A stretch of DNA of 64,000 nt from Charina bottae (GCA_023362775.1 JALMGJ010000001.1:93156501-93220500), one strand, 5' to 3'. Positions 11,225 to 22,623 are shown, counted from the stretch's first letter. Notes: generated by a model from the sequence alone, not told the origin. Numbers and translations: made by a program.

Positions 11225-11300
11225 AACATTGTAAATGGCCCAGAGTCGCTTTGGCGAGATGAGCGGTGAAGAAATGTGAAGAATAAAATAAATAAACAAA
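11225..11300 (+). mobile_element. L2-type LINE 3' end
   Basis: A short copy of the L2 terminus: 'GGCCCAGAGTCGCTTTGGCG' followed by 'AGATGAGCGGTGAAG' and an AATAAA-rich tail. It is severely 5'-truncated. Confidence 0.6.
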
Positions 11301-11566
11301 CATTGTTTAAACCTTCTCTTATCCCTCATTGTTGTTTTGAGCTTGGACCCAGGAGGATAAAGACTTGTATTGAAATTTGGATATCAGAAAATTTTGAAAA
11401 AATACACTCTAGTGTTGGGTTGTGGCTTGCATAAATCGTGGTTTACTAAACATATTTGTGCATCCTCTGGAAGTAGGAGATAAAATGCATCAGTGTATAG
11501 GAACATATTCTTGAACTAACCAATTTTTGGCTACAAGTTTCAAGCCAATTAGGTGCTTTTGGAGTG

Positions 11567-11586
11567 TGTGTGTATTTATTTGTTTA

Positions 11587-11664
<78 letters not shown>
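11567..11664. repeat. Compound microsatellite (CTGT)n(CTAT)n
   Basis: About 30 bp of CTGT repeats run directly into about 50 bp of CTAT repeats. The tract adjoins an L2 terminus on the - strand (11665-11720). It probably grew from that element's short-repeat tail. Confidence 0.95.
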
Positions 11665-11668
<4 letters not shown>

Positions 11669-11720
11669 AACTTCTATCACCGCACCATCTCCCCCAAAGG
11701 GGACTCTGGGCAGTTTACAA
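11665..11720 (-). mobile_element. L2-type LINE 3' end
   Basis: Reverse-strand L2 terminus, reading 'CCATCTCCCCCAAAGGGGAC' then 'TCTGGGCAGTTTAC' on the + strand. The adjacent CTAT microsatellite lies at its tail side. Confidence 0.65.
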
Positions 11721-11959
11721 ACATAACTAAACTCCCTCAACATCAATTCCATTGCAATCCATTCTATGGATTACATTCTGCCTTAAGTCTTTTTTATATT
11801 ACAATATTCCTATATTTAATTTAAATTTGTGTTAAAATTACAGCTTATGCCAAACAAGCCTGATATACTTGAATTTACTACTGCCTTGACAGATTTACTA
11901 TGCATGACAGATACATTTAAGTGCTAGAAAGTTATAAGAAATGCATGTAACATATATAT

Positions 11960-12033
11960 ATATAATTTATTTAATTCCCCGCCCATCTCCCATGCAAGGG
12001 ACTACATATATATATATATATATATATATACAT

Positions 12034-12074
<41 letters not shown>

Positions 12075-12142
12075 CATACATACACGCACACACATACACA
12101 CACACATACACACACATACATACATATGTACATACACACACA
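11960..12142. repeat. L2 tail plus compound microsatellite (TA)n(CATA)n(CA)n
   Basis: An L2 terminus on the - strand (about 11962-12003, 'CCCGCCCATCTCCCATGCAA') is followed by TA repeats (about 12006-12030) and then interleaved CATA and CA repeats to about 12142. Open frames across it encode only Tyr/Ile/His/Thr repeats and are not genes. Confidence 0.9.
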
Positions 12143-12149
12143 AAATAAC

Positions 12150-13479
12150 TGTCATATGGTGATGTTTGTGTGAGTTGCATGTTATTTTATGTACAAAAGA
12201 ACAATCTTTATAGGAATTTGTAATGTCTGAAGTCCTTGTTTCTCATTAGTTCTGGATAGACTATATGATTTTTCTTAAGTGTTCACTGTACTACAGATAT
12301 TTTACTTTGATCTTATTTCACAGATTTGGCTAATTTTGTAATCTAAAGGGGCAATTTCCTTGTATTAAAACTACAAAAGGGCAAAGATAATGTGTCTGTA
12401 GATTACATGGTATGAGAATGAGCATGCATCACCTGTCAGTGATAGGCAAGATTTCCCTTTAAGCTACTGTTGATCAGACTCTTGGAAGTTCAAACTCATT
12501 GCTGAAACTGAAGTCTTTTATATCTTTACAGTCTTTTTTTTATTTGACTATTTTTTTAAAAATGCTTCCATATCTATACTAATTAGGGACAAATTTCTTT
12601 GAAAGAAGGTGTTGAAAGTTGTATTGAAATACATTTTGTGAACTTCTGGTTGCCTTTGTTCATGCCCTTGAAAAGTGATGAACCATTCTAAAAGGTATTT
12701 AGAAAGTAGAGGAAAAGATGGCAAACTGGGAAAAGTTGAATATAATTTAACATATTCTGTCACTGCTTTTTCATTTGTAAAATTATTTTGTGTTCATTAT
12801 TTTTATTTTACACTACGAACACACACAAAAGTGCTTGTGTGCATATTTCTTTCTAGCGTTTTTCCCACAGGTGCAGGGTCCACTTTTTTTTGGATCAACC
12901 AAATGTTGATCTGTTGATTGCAACAGGAATTAACTGACTGGCTTGTCAGATATATAAGAGAGGACAGCTACTTCTAAAGAAATGTTTTAATTCTATGGAG
13001 AATAGGTTCAGAAAGTCAACTGAGAAGTATTGTTTGGAGCTGTACACTGGTTTGGATTATTAAAAAGAGTGGGAAGAATGGTGCATTTTATCATGCTGAA
13101 AGGTCAACAGTAGATTTGCCCATGGCTGTCTCCCACGTAATAGCAACTCATGGGAAAGAACTGTAAATTATTTGTTTGCAGCAGATCTTTGGGCCCCTAT
13201 AAAATCCTGTGCTTTGATTTTCTGAGCACAAGCATCACAATTTTAGGCATTTGAATATATCACTGTGTTTTGTTTGCCCTATTTTATACTTTTTAATCTT
13301 ACTTCCAACCCCCACCCACAAACCAAGAAGGTATATAATGGAGGTGGGGAACCTAGAGTTCTCGCACCGTAGAGTTCTTGCAAACATTACATCACAGCCT
13401 CTTGGATTTTATATATTTAATATTTAATTTATGATTGATATTGTATAATGTATTTTATATGCTTTTAATCACTAACTTG
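12150..13479. other. DTNB intron 1; no feature recognised
   Basis: AT-rich unique-looking sequence. Candidate frames (for example 12675-12917) have no recognisable domain. No RNA gene seen. Confidence 0.45.
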
Positions 13480-13560
13480 ATTGTAAACCGCCCAGAGTCC
13501 CCTTTGTGGGGGGAGATGGGCGGTGATATAAGTTGGAAAAATAAATAAAAATAAATAAAC
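13480..13560 (+). mobile_element. L2-type LINE 3' end
   Basis: Classic terminus 'AACCGCCCAGAGTCCCCTTT' then 'GGGGGGAGATGGGCGGTGAT' with an AATAAA-rich tail at 13538-13558. Only the last tens of bases of the element remain. Confidence 0.75.
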
Positions 13561-13599
13561 CTATGACTTCCCAAACATTGCTGAATTTTGCATCCTTTA

Positions 13600-15106
13600 C
13601 TATTGATAATACTGTTTGTGACTTCTAGAAACATAGGCATCCATTGGGGATAAGATGGGCAAGTAACAAAATGTGCATCACAATGTCATGATGCAAATTC
13701 CATGACTTGTGTTTAATGCCACAATGCAAATAATATAGGCCAGGGTTTGCGTTATGATGTCACAGTGCGTGTTTCATCATCTTTTCATCATTGCAGTTTG
13801 TAGCCAATGCCTATGGCTATGAGTTGTAGTTCAGCAGTATCTGCTGACCACAAGTTCTCACAGAGAATAAAAGCAACTGAGATTTGAAGATGTAAATGAA
13901 TGGGATTCTTAGAGTGAAATGCTGTAATTGGCTGTGAGGTGCTCCTTGCGCTATCCAAGAATCCGTTTCTCTTACACAAACTGACAGACAATAGCTTGTG
14001 AAGCAGTAAAGGTTTATTCTGGTGCACACAGGCTAACACTCACAAAGACTGAATGATCAGGCTAACAAGACACGTTACATTTAAACATTCCCCTTCCCAT
14101 TGCCTCTTCTGGTTTACACGTGTTGAACTCCTGCCCTGGGTGCTCAGACAGTTGTTCCGGAGAATGTGTACTTTGCCTCCAGAGCTGATGTTAATGCCTC
14201 TGCCCTCGGTGCTGTCTGACCTAATGACAGAGGCTGCTAGGACTCTGACATTGGCTTACTTTAGATTCAGAGTCTTAAACGTATGGAATGTAGAATGAGA
14301 ACAAGTTGCTTAGCTTCTCATAGCATGTTAGATATTCTGGGTATACTTTCTGCAATTTACTGCTGTGCAGTAGCAGCCAGATTCTTTTGGAAGAAAACAA
14401 GAAAGGAAAGCAAAGAACTAACTACTACTCCTAATCTAAATTTGCAAAGCCTACTCTGAGCATCACTCTGCAGCCCAATCATAAAAATAACTGAAGCAGT
14501 ATTTATCTAGTGCAGTGTCCTGTTTTTTCCATAGTGGCTAGCCAGTTATCATTAAGATTCCCCCAAGTTAGATATGAGGGCAATAATTCTCATCCACTGC
14601 ATTGTAAGTGTTGAAATGCAAGAGTCATGAATTCTTGAAAATCAGTGAAGCTTTAAAGCTACTCTGAGGAAGCCTTGTTTAGTTGGTGAAAAGTCTGTGT
14701 GTACAAAGTTCTGTGGATGGACATGCTGCCAAATACTCCAAAAATTAGGAAATAAAGAGGCTGAATGAAGAGTGAACATGTAATTTTATTAATCTCATTA
14801 ATCAGAAATATATGCTGCTTTGTTGTTACTATTGTTGTTATTGTACGCTTTCTCCTGGTCCTGGATAGAAATAGGTGAAACATATATAATATAGTTGGAA
14901 TTAATTATGACAAACCTGGTGCTATAGGCTGCCTGGAGAATTTTTCATCATATATCTATAATTTTCTTCAGTGGTTTGTCATACCAGCTTCCATATTCAT
15001 TATTAACTAATATCACTAATATAATAACCTAATCTAATAATTATTGTTAATATAATCTACTGTAATAATAATAAATAGCAATCTAATCTAATAACCTAAC
15101 CTAAGA
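13600..15106. other. DTNB intron 1; possible unnamed repeat, otherwise nothing
   Basis: Around 13660-13790 the phrase 'CATGATGCAAAT' and related wording recur, and similar phrases lie at 10840-10920. This suggests an unidentified dispersed repeat. The rest, including the 81-83 codon frames near 13788-14298, shows no recognisable protein. Confidence 0.35.
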
Positions 15107-15315
15107 GAGCCAGTTTAGTCTAGTGGTTAAGACGCTGGACTAAGAGTAGGGAAATTTGAGATTTAGTCCTACCTTAGGCATGAAAACCAGCTGGGTAACC
15201 TTGGGCCAGTCACTCTCAGCTATAGGAAGGAAGCAATGGCAAACTACTTCTGAAAACGTTGCCTAGAGAACTGCATGGACTTGTCAAGTCTGGCTTCAAG
15301 ACAAATAAATAAATC
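15107..15315 (+). mobile_element. tRNA-derived SINE, nearly full length
   Basis: Begins 'AGCCAGTTTAGTCTAGTGGT' (box A-like), then 'AGTCCTACCTTAGGCATGAA', 'CTTGGGCCAGTCACTCTCAG', 'GGCAAACTACTTCTGAAAAC' and 'CTGCATGGACTTGTCAAG'. The same modules appear in reverse at 22393-22623. The box B region is decayed. The A-rich end is AATAAATAAAT. Confidence 0.8.
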
Positions 15316-15319
15316 TCAC

Positions 15320-17021
15320 CCCAAATGGGATAAAGCATGCCTTCTTGTGACATAAGCTATTACAGGTTGTGGCTCAAGTACTAACAAATTCCTTAAATAA
15401 ATGGAGGCTTATTGCTATGAAGTTCCACTTGTATATAAATGATAGAAATTCATGAACATCTAGCCATCAACTAAATTTCTAAGAGCAATAAAAACGCTTC
15501 TTTGGGAACCTGTGGAAATGTAGATTTAAGGACAAATAATCTCGTGTACTTTTTCTAACAGGAGGTTGGCAAATACAAAATATTGAACTATAACTTAAGA
15601 AGGCAGTTGAATATCATTGTGCAAACCCCTTTCAGTTTGGCAAACACATTAAACTTCAATACGAAGTCAACATTTTGCATGTAAAGCTGATGGATTTTTT
15701 GCTAACTTGCACCTATAACCCTATTAGGAATCGAGAGAGAGAGAGGGAGAGATCAAGAAAATTACTAACCTTTAAGAATAAATGAAAAATAGATCATTCA
15801 TTGCAGGAGTTAGGAACCCTAAGGGACACTTAAAAAGACATACAGTAAAGACCTGTAACTTGGTTTTTTTCAAACATTTTATTCTAAACTATACAATAAT
15901 GACTTATCTCAAGGGTAGGAAGCAATAAACTACTTGGTGCAGAATTTGCAAATGTGAGGTCTTCCCAAGAGTCAAGCAGAGTATTTTCAGGCAGTGCTAA
16001 TACTCTTGATAGAAGCTAAAGAAAATGAAGACAAGATCTCAGGGCCAGACGCATATACAGTAGAATGGTACTAGACAATCAAAGATGAATGGTTTCTTAC
16101 ATTGATTAGAATAAGCTTTGAAGCACCTATAACACATTCACTGCTAATATCAGTTCATAATAGTTGCGGATTTCTATAAACTAATATCACCTGTAAATGA
16201 CAAAGCCGTAATAGTCATCGTGATTTTTATTCAGTAAATGCCTCTTTATCGTTACTCACTTTATTCTGGGGTTCCAGACAACAGAATTAAGTGTAATAGT
16301 GGTTGCAGTTGAAAGGCGGCTCTAATTGCATGCCTAAGAAGTGAAGGAGGCCTTTAGTTAGGTCCTCACAGCACACAAATTGAACCCCCCCCCCCACCAT
16401 TTTTGATTGGGATCCAGACTATAAATTATTTGTAGCTATTTGTTTTATCCATCCAATTGTGTCCGATTACAACAAATTATATTCAGTACCTATTCTACTG
16501 AAATGTGGTCTATACTAGGTTTATCCAATTCTTCCTAGCAAAATTAGTTTTGGAACAGCTGGCATGTGTTGTTAGATTAGGATATGTAAAGGACGTAGAT
16601 GTTGTAAGTTTGGAGTATAAAATAGACAGCACCCTACACAGATTTGGCATTATTTATAATAGACACAGACATCACTATTCCAAAATAATTAATTGGCTGA
16701 AATTGGGAGGCAAAGGCTCCTGCTTCCTAAAAAAAGGGCAATTTACACATCTTGATAATGATTTTAAAAAATGCAGAAAATGTGTGCTGAATTCTACTGC
16801 ATCTAGTGTCTCACAACTGTTCACTAAAGAAAGTGTGGTTAAGTAGACTATTATAAAATAAATGAATCTGACCCACCTGCCCTCTAAAACAACACATTCT
16901 TCCTTGGCATGAAGTTTTGATGCCCTTGTTTGAGAATTTTAAGTGGAATGCACAACCTTTACTCTGGACGGCTGCCTTGAAATTTGTAAAGAATCCTAGA
17001 GTACATCTTGGGCTGTGCATC
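15320..17021. other. DTNB intron 1; no gene seen
   Basis: AT-rich DNA with short simple stretches (GA run at about 15731-15745, poly-C at 16386-16396). The 113-codon frame at 16505-16846 has no domain I recognise, and I treat it as chance. Confidence 0.45.
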
Positions 17022-17029
17022 TCATAGGA

Positions 17030-17311
17030 CATAGCTTTCCAAACTGTGTGTCACGACACTTTAGTGTGTCGCGACACACAGTTTAGTGTGTCGCGAAGCG
17101 GCGGTGCGGCGGCGTGTGCGGCGGCGCTGTATACGGTGGCGGTGGTGGTGGCGGCGGCAGCGCACCATCAGCACTTCCGCGTTTTAGCAAGGCTGCCACC
17201 GCCGCCGTGCACGCCCCCGCTGCGCGCCCCCTGCACCGCCACCGTGCACACATGCGTGCACCCGCTGCCGCCATTGGTGTGTTGCCAACGGCGGCAGTTT
17301 GGAAAGCACTG
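17030..17311. mobile_element. Non-autonomous hAT element, GC-rich type, copy 1
   Basis: 282 bp with terminal inverted repeats 'CATAGCTTTCCAAACTGTGT' and '...AGTTTGGAAAGCACTG'. It is flanked by the exact 8-bp duplication TCATAGGA (17022-17029 and 17312-17319), which carries TA at positions 4-5. The interior is CpG-rich, so all long frames here (up to 131 codons) are by-products. It encodes no transposase. Confidence 0.93.
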
Positions 17312-17643
17312 TCATAGGAGGACAGTACTGGAGGCATGCCTGCACACAAGTGCTATGGCAGGGTGCTGGCTGCCAATGATATTTTCTTGCCCCCCACTCC
17401 CAGGATCAACAGTATTGTTGAATCCTCACTGTACAAAATAGGCCTCAGCCTTTTTTGTGTTCATATATTACATTAAGCCATAAAGCAGGTCGTTTGCCTT
17501 GGAATTAATATAATGTGTGAATCCTACTATTGTGGTTTATAAAGCACGATTTATGCCTTACAATAAGCCAAATATAGTTTATTCAACAAATCTTATTTAA
17601 TTAAACCATAGCTTTAATGTAATATATATAAGCCTAGTCTCTG

Positions 17644-17802
17644 AGGGGGTGAACTCTTCTCTCAAAGCATTCACTTGTTTTGAAAAACAATATTCAAGAG
17701 GATTTTTTTAATCATGCCCATCTCCCCTGCAGTTTTTCCGTTAAAATATATAGTGTGTGTGTGTGTGTGTGTGTATATAGGTTTGAGTGACCACTATAAT
17801 TA

Positions 17803-17840
<38 letters not shown>

Positions 17841-17949
17841 TATATTTTAATGGAAAAACTGCAGGGGAGATGGGCATGATTAAAAAATCCTCTTGAATAT
17901 TGATTTTCAAAACAAGTGAAATGCTTTGGGAGAAGAGTTCACCCCCTAA
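17644..17949. repeat. Long inverted repeat (arms about 120-130 bp) with dinucleotide runs at the loop
   Basis: The left arm (17644-17774) and right arm (about 17805-17949) are reverse complements at about 95% or better. A loop of about 30 bp separates them (17775-17804). The inner edges are (GT)n at 17755-17774 and (AC)n at 17805-17838, which pair with each other. Each arm contains 'CATGCCCATCTCCCCTGCAG', resembling the L2 terminus. An R4-type element begins directly beyond the right arm. Confidence 0.92.
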
Positions 17950-18022
17950 TAGTGGCTGGATAGCATAGTGGTTAGAGTGCCGCCTTTGGAGTGGGAGACC
18001 GGGGTTCAAATCCCGGCTGTAC
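17950..18022 (+). other. tRNA-like sequence with pol III boxes A and B (not a functional tRNA)
   Basis: It contains 'TAGCATAGTGGTTAGAGTG' (box A) and 'GGTTCAAATCC' (box B) with the usual spacing, followed by 'CGGCTGTACC'. The 5' and 3' ends do not form a convincing acceptor stem, so this is tRNA-derived rather than a tRNA gene. It sits directly before the R4-type element. It is either the head of a SINE fused there or part of that element's leader. Confidence 0.7.
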
Positions 18023-18156
18023 CTACCTTACCAGTAGGGGTCCTTGGGCAAAGACCCCCTAATGCTTTACCTGCCTACCTCAAAATATGAGAGTGACACA
18101 AACTAAGAGAGTCATGCCAGCTCGGACGTCGCCCGGCTTAACAAAGTCCGTGTCAG

Positions 18157-18378
18157 ATGGAATTGATGGAATGCTACTACAACAGTAGACCTAATGAGAG
18201 GGGATATATGAAGCGTATGAGGGAACTATGGATGGACAGAAGACCTGCATCCACACTAACTGAGAAACAGCTAGTTACCCAATGCTTCAACATAGTGAAA
18301 AGGAAGCTGCTCTCACAACTTGAGATAGACCAACTCACATTACATCCCAGACTCAAGAAAACACAGAAGAACAACTGG
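18157..18378 (+). pseudogene. R4/Dong-type element: N-terminal protein fragment
   Basis: Reads 'MELMECYYNSRPNERGYMKR', 'ELWMDRRPASTLTEKQLVTQ' and 'KLLSQLEIDQL', the N-terminus expected for this element type. Near 18360-18380 the similarity moves to another frame (next entry), so an indel has occurred there. The residues after that point in this frame are not meaningful. Confidence 0.7.
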
Positions 18379-18380
18379 AG

Positions 18381-19976
18381 GTGCAGCCAACACCTGAAGC
18401 TGGAACATCACTGCCACCCCCTCCATTACAGAGCACAGCAGCTGATATGAGGCAAAAGATCATGGATAAACTAGCTACAGTCAACTCTCGAGACCGATTA
18501 CCAAGGCTCAGTGGAGAAGTACCATCAGATAGTATGCTAGAAGATGTCAACAGAGCCTTCACGACAATCCCTACTACAACTATAACTCAAACCAATGAAC
18601 TGGTATACGCTACAGCCACTGTAATCCTGGAGATGCTTGGATACATGATCAAGAAGAACAGCACTACATACCCCCCCTGGAAAATGAGGTTGGAGGCTAA
18701 GATCAAGGCAACTTGGAGAGAAGTTAGTCAGCTGGTAGAACTACAGAAGGGAGTGGAGATTAAGGATAAGACTCGGCTACTGAAAAAATACAAGGGCCTG
18801 ACTCCATCTGAAGCCCTAGAGACTGCTAAACAAAGGCTCACAGCACTGGCTACCAGGCTAAGGAGATACACTAGAGAAGCAGAGGCCAAGAAGATAAATG
18901 CTCTGTTCACCAAAGAACCATCCAAGGTGTACTCCCAGCTGCAGTGCAACAACACAGTAACAGCAGAGCCACCAACAGCAGAAATGGAACAGTACTAGAA
19001 GAACATAAGGGGGAGAGAGAAGACATATAACACCAGTGCAAAGTGGCTGCAGGACCTGAGAGCAGACCACAGAAATCTCCCAGAGCAGGAACCAGTCACC
19101 ATCACAGTAGCAGATATCCAACAGCATGTCAAGAACATGAAGAGCTGGACAGCACCTGGCCCAGACATGATCCACACCTACTGGCTAAAGAAACTAACAG
19201 CAGTGTATGAACGCCTAGCAGCACAGATGAACCAGCTGCTAGCAGCAGGCTCCCACCCAGACTGGCTAACACAAGGTAGGACAGTGTTGATCATGAAAGA
19301 CCCCAACAAGGGAACAACACTGTCCAACTACTGGCCAATAACCTGCCTCCCCACAACATGGAAAGTCCTATCAGGCATCATAGCCGCCAAGCTGCAGAAC
19401 CATATGGGCCAGTACATGAGCACAGCTCAGAAGGGCATTGGGAACAACACCAGAGGCTCCGAACACCAGTTGCTCATAGATAGAGCAGTTGCCCGAGACT
19501 CAAGGTCTAGTCAGACCAATCTGAACACAGCCTGGATTGACTACAGGAAAGCCTATGACTCAATGCCACACACATGGATCTGTGAATGCCTAGCACTATA
19601 CAAAGCCAACAGGACACTAAGGACCTTCCTCAAGAACTCAGTGGGACTGTGGAAGACAACACTAGAAGTCAACTCAAGACAGCTCGCACAAGTGGCCATC
19701 AAGTGTGGCATATACCAAGGTGATGCACTGTCCCCACTGCTGTTCTGCATGGGGTTGAGCCCCCTCAGCCAGATTATCACAAGAACTGGATACGGATACA
19801 AGTTCAAGAGTGGAACTACCATCAGCCACCTCCTCTACATGGATGACATCAAGCTGTATACTAAGAATGAACAAGACATCGACTCACTGATCCACCCAAC
19901 ACAGATCTACAGTGTGGACATTGGGATGTCATTCGGACTAGAGACGTGTGGTAGTAAAGAGAGGGAAGGTAGTTAA
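18381..19976 (+). pseudogene. R4/Dong-type element: linker and reverse transcriptase
   Basis: One frame runs from 18381 to 19976 with a single internal TAG at 18996-18998, between 'MEQY' and 'KNIRG'. This is plausibly a TGG tryptophan codon changed to stop. Downstream are polymerase blocks 'SWTAPGPDMIHTYWLKKL', 'NYWPITCLPTTWKVLSGIIA', 'AQKGIGNNTRG', 'AWIDYRKAYDSMPHTWI', 'GIYQGDALSPLLFCMGLSPL' and the catalytic 'LLYMDDIKLY' (YMDD at 19836-19847). The enzyme copies the element RNA at the nicked target. The frame ends near 19945-19976, where a small deletion shifts reading to the next frame. Confidence 0.88.
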
Positions 19977-21255
19977 AACTGATGGGGTGGAATTACCGGC
20001 AGGCCACATAGCAGACATACAGACCAGCTACAAATACCTTGGTATCCCACAGTCACATGGGAACCACAATGAGGAGGCAAGGAAGACAGCAACATCCAAG
20101 TACCACCAAAGGATAAGACAGGTCCTGAAGAGCCAGCTCAATGGGAAGAACAAGATCCATGCCATTAACATGTATGCCCTGCCAGTCATCAGATACCCTG
20201 CCGGTATAGTGAGCTGGCCAAAGGAGGACATGGAGGCTGCTGATGTGAAGAACCAGGAGCTCCTCACAATGTACGGAGGCTTTCACCCCAAGTCCAACAC
20301 CCAGAGACTGTACACCAGCCGGAACGAGGGTGGGTGGGGTCTGGTGAGTGTCAAAGCCACTGTCCTGGGTGAGACCCAGAGCATCCAGGAGTACATCAGT
20401 AAGATGGCACCTAAAGATGAGCTGCTGAGAGAATGCCTGAAGCAGCAGCAGACATGGAAGAAAGATCAAGCAGAGGAAGTGCCATGGCAAGACAAGACCC
20501 TGCATGGGATGTACCATAGACAGATAGCTGAGGTGGCTGACATTGGGAAATCCTACCAGTGGCTGGAAAGGGCTGGACTAAAAGACAGCACTGAGGCACT
20601 GATCATAGCAGCACAAGAACAGGCACTAAGCACCCAATCCATAGAAGCAGGGGTCTACCACACTAGACAGCACTCAAGGTGCAGACTGTGCAGAGAGGCC
20701 TCAGAGACAGTCCAACACATAGTGGCAGGGTGTAAGATGCAGGCAGGAACAGCATACACTGAACGGCACAACCAAGTAGCTGGCATTGTGTACAGGAACA
20801 TCTGCACAGCGTATGGGCTAGACCCTCCAAAGTCCAGATGGGAGATTCCACAGAAGGTCGTGGAGAATGACAGGGCTAAGATCCTGTGGGACTTCCAGAT
20901 CCAGACAGACAGGCAGGTACTGGCCAATCAACCAGACATTGTGGTAGTAGACAAGGACCAGAAGACAATGGTGGTGATAGATGTAGCGGTGCCAAGTGAC
21001 AGCAACATCAGGAAGAAGAAGTATGAGAAGCTGGAGAAGTACCAGGGCCTGAAGGAAGAACTGGAAAGGATGTGGAAAGTGAAGGCCAAAGTGGTCCCAG
21101 TGATGGTAGGAGCACTCGGGGCTGTGACTCCTAAGCTGGGAGAGTGGCTCCAGCAGATCCCAGGAGCAACATCAGAGCTCTCTGTCCAGAAGAGTGCAAT
21201 GCTAGGAACAGCTAAGATACTGCGCAGCACCCTCAAACTCCCAGGCCTCTGGTAG
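19948..21255 (+). pseudogene. R4/Dong-type element: C-terminal region with CCHC finger and restriction-like endonuclease
   Basis: A 435-codon frame without internal stops continues the protein after the frameshift. Visible features are 'YKYLGIPQSHGNH', 'NMYALPVIRYPAGIVSWPK', and a CCHC zinc-finger motif C-x2-C-x8-H-x4-C at about 20680-20733. Next comes 'ILWDFQIQTDR...QPDIVVVD...VVIDVAVP', the PD-(D/E)XK pattern of restriction-like endonucleases in the R2/R4 group. The frame ends with 'LKLPGLW' and a TAG at 21253-21255. The GTG at 19948 is an internal valine codon, not a start. Confidence 0.88.
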
Positions 21256-22392
21256 ACGACCCGAGGTTGAGGAAGACACATACCTCCCATAGGGGTGAGA
21301 AGGGAATTTTTTATATCTCAGGAATAAAACTTCATGTTTTCCTTATACCTTTCCAGTGAGATATACTGTAGTCCTGATAACTGGGATTCGGGAAATGCAT
21401 GCTACATGGTGTACTGTGACCATAGTAACAGCTAATTCTATTCTTCAGAATTGCAAAGAAATTAATGTGCACAATTGGATCCAGGAACTCTTGAAATTAA
21501 GATATGCATGAAAAGATATATTACACAGCAAACCTGATTGATTGGTTGATTATGTGCCATCAAGTCAGTGTTGACCCTTAATGATTACATAGACTTTCTC
21601 CAGACCCTTTCTGGTCTCCCAATATACCTATTACTGCTGTATCCATACTGACTCCATCCACCTTGCTGCTGGTCATCCTCTTCTTCTCTTTCCTTCCACC
21701 TCTTCCAGCATTATGGACTTCTCAAGGGAGCTGGATCTTTGCATAATGTGTTCAAAATATGGTAATTTGAGCCTGGTCATTTGTACCTTGAGTGTGGATT
21801 GGTTTGTTCTATAATTAATTAATTTTTTTTTCTTGGGTATCCATGGTAATTTCAGGAGTTTTTTAACACCAATGTTCAAAAGCATGATACTCTTCTATCC
21901 TTGTTTGAAGTCAACTTTCACTTCCATGGCATGTCTCAGGAAAAACCATTGCCTGTACAATTCTGAGCTTCGTAGATACAGACACATCATGGCATCTGAA
22001 TATCTTTTCCAAAGCCTTCACTGCTATCCTACCAAGTAGTAATCTGTGGTATATTTCTTGGTTCCTTTACTGTTTACTAAAAGGCAGAAGCTATCCACCA
22101 CTTTTCTCCCCTCCCCTCCCCTCATTTATCGTTATTGTCAGTTCTAAGGCTGGTTCCAACCACAAACATCATATCTTGCTTGCATATTTTGTGATTTCTG
22201 GTCATCAACTTCCTCTTCTTCTGCATCAGTGGTTGGCACAGTGGGTAACCATTATATTAAATTGTTGTTTACAAAGTCTTATTGATATTCAGTTATTGAC
22301 AGAGTTCTGTCCAAGTACTGTCTTTGCTATATCTTCCTAACTATGAAAACAACACCACTCCTTTGTTTTCATGTTCCTGAGTAGTAAACAGT

Positions 22393-22623
22393 TTTTTTAA
22401 TCTGTTCAGTTGTGTCTGATTCTCGGAGACTGCCTGGACAAGTCCCTGCAGTTTTCTTGGCAAGGTTTTTTTTCAGAAGTGGTTTGCCATTGCCTCCTTC
22501 CTAGGGCTGAGAAAGTGACTGGCCCAGAGTTACCCAGCTGGCTTTCTGCCTAAGGCGGGACTAGAACTCATGGTCTCCTGACTTCTAGCCTGATGCCTTA
22601 ACCCCTACACCAAACTGGCTCTC
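22393..22623 (-). mobile_element. tRNA-derived SINE, full length, with target duplication
   Basis: Read on the - strand it starts 'AGAGCCAGTTTGGTGTAGGG' (box A-like), then 'AGTTCTAGTCCCGCCTTAGG' (box B area), 'GGCCAGTCACTTTCTCAGCC' and 'GGCAAACCACTTCTGAAAAA'. It ends in a BovB-like tail ('CTCCGAGAATCAGACACAAC'). The direct repeat AGTAAACAGT at 22383-22392 and 22624-22633 marks the insertion. A BovB-like tail means it was probably mobilised by BovB enzymes. Confidence 0.9.

Larger units (their letters stand above)
17950..21310 (+). mobile_element. Nearly complete R4/Dong-type LINE (restriction-like endonuclease clade)
   Basis: A non-LTR retrotransposon of about 3.3 kb on the + strand. A leader (about 18100-18160, with 'CAGCTCGGACGTCGCCCGGC') precedes the coding region, which is read in three successive pieces. 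These are an N-terminal region, a reverse transcriptase with YMDD, then a CCHC finger and a PD-(D/E)XK-type endonuclease. A short 3' end with 'GGGGTGAGAAGGGAATTTTT' follows. The exact outer ends are not fixed because I found no clear target duplication. Damage is limited to two frameshifts and one in-frame stop. Confidence 0.85.

Noticed and set aside
11941..12180. Three frames of 62-73 codons (Thr/His or Cys/Val repeats)
   Set aside because: Translations of the (CA)n/(TA)n microsatellite.
17046..17441. 131-codon open frame, Ala/Pro/His-rich, and an 88-codon frame on the other strand
   Set aside because: Both lie in hAT copy 1, whose CpG-rich interior lacks stop codons in several frames. The same kind of frame appears in the other hAT copies (for example 43661-44062 and 62112-62495).
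17950..18022. Functional tRNA gene
   Set aside because: Boxes A and B are present, but the ends do not form a credible acceptor stem and the anticodon arm is irregular. A tRNA-derived repeat is the better reading.
18728..21290. Cys/Leu-rich frames on the - strand (up to 154 codons)
   Set aside because: Antisense shadows of the R4/Dong-type protein.
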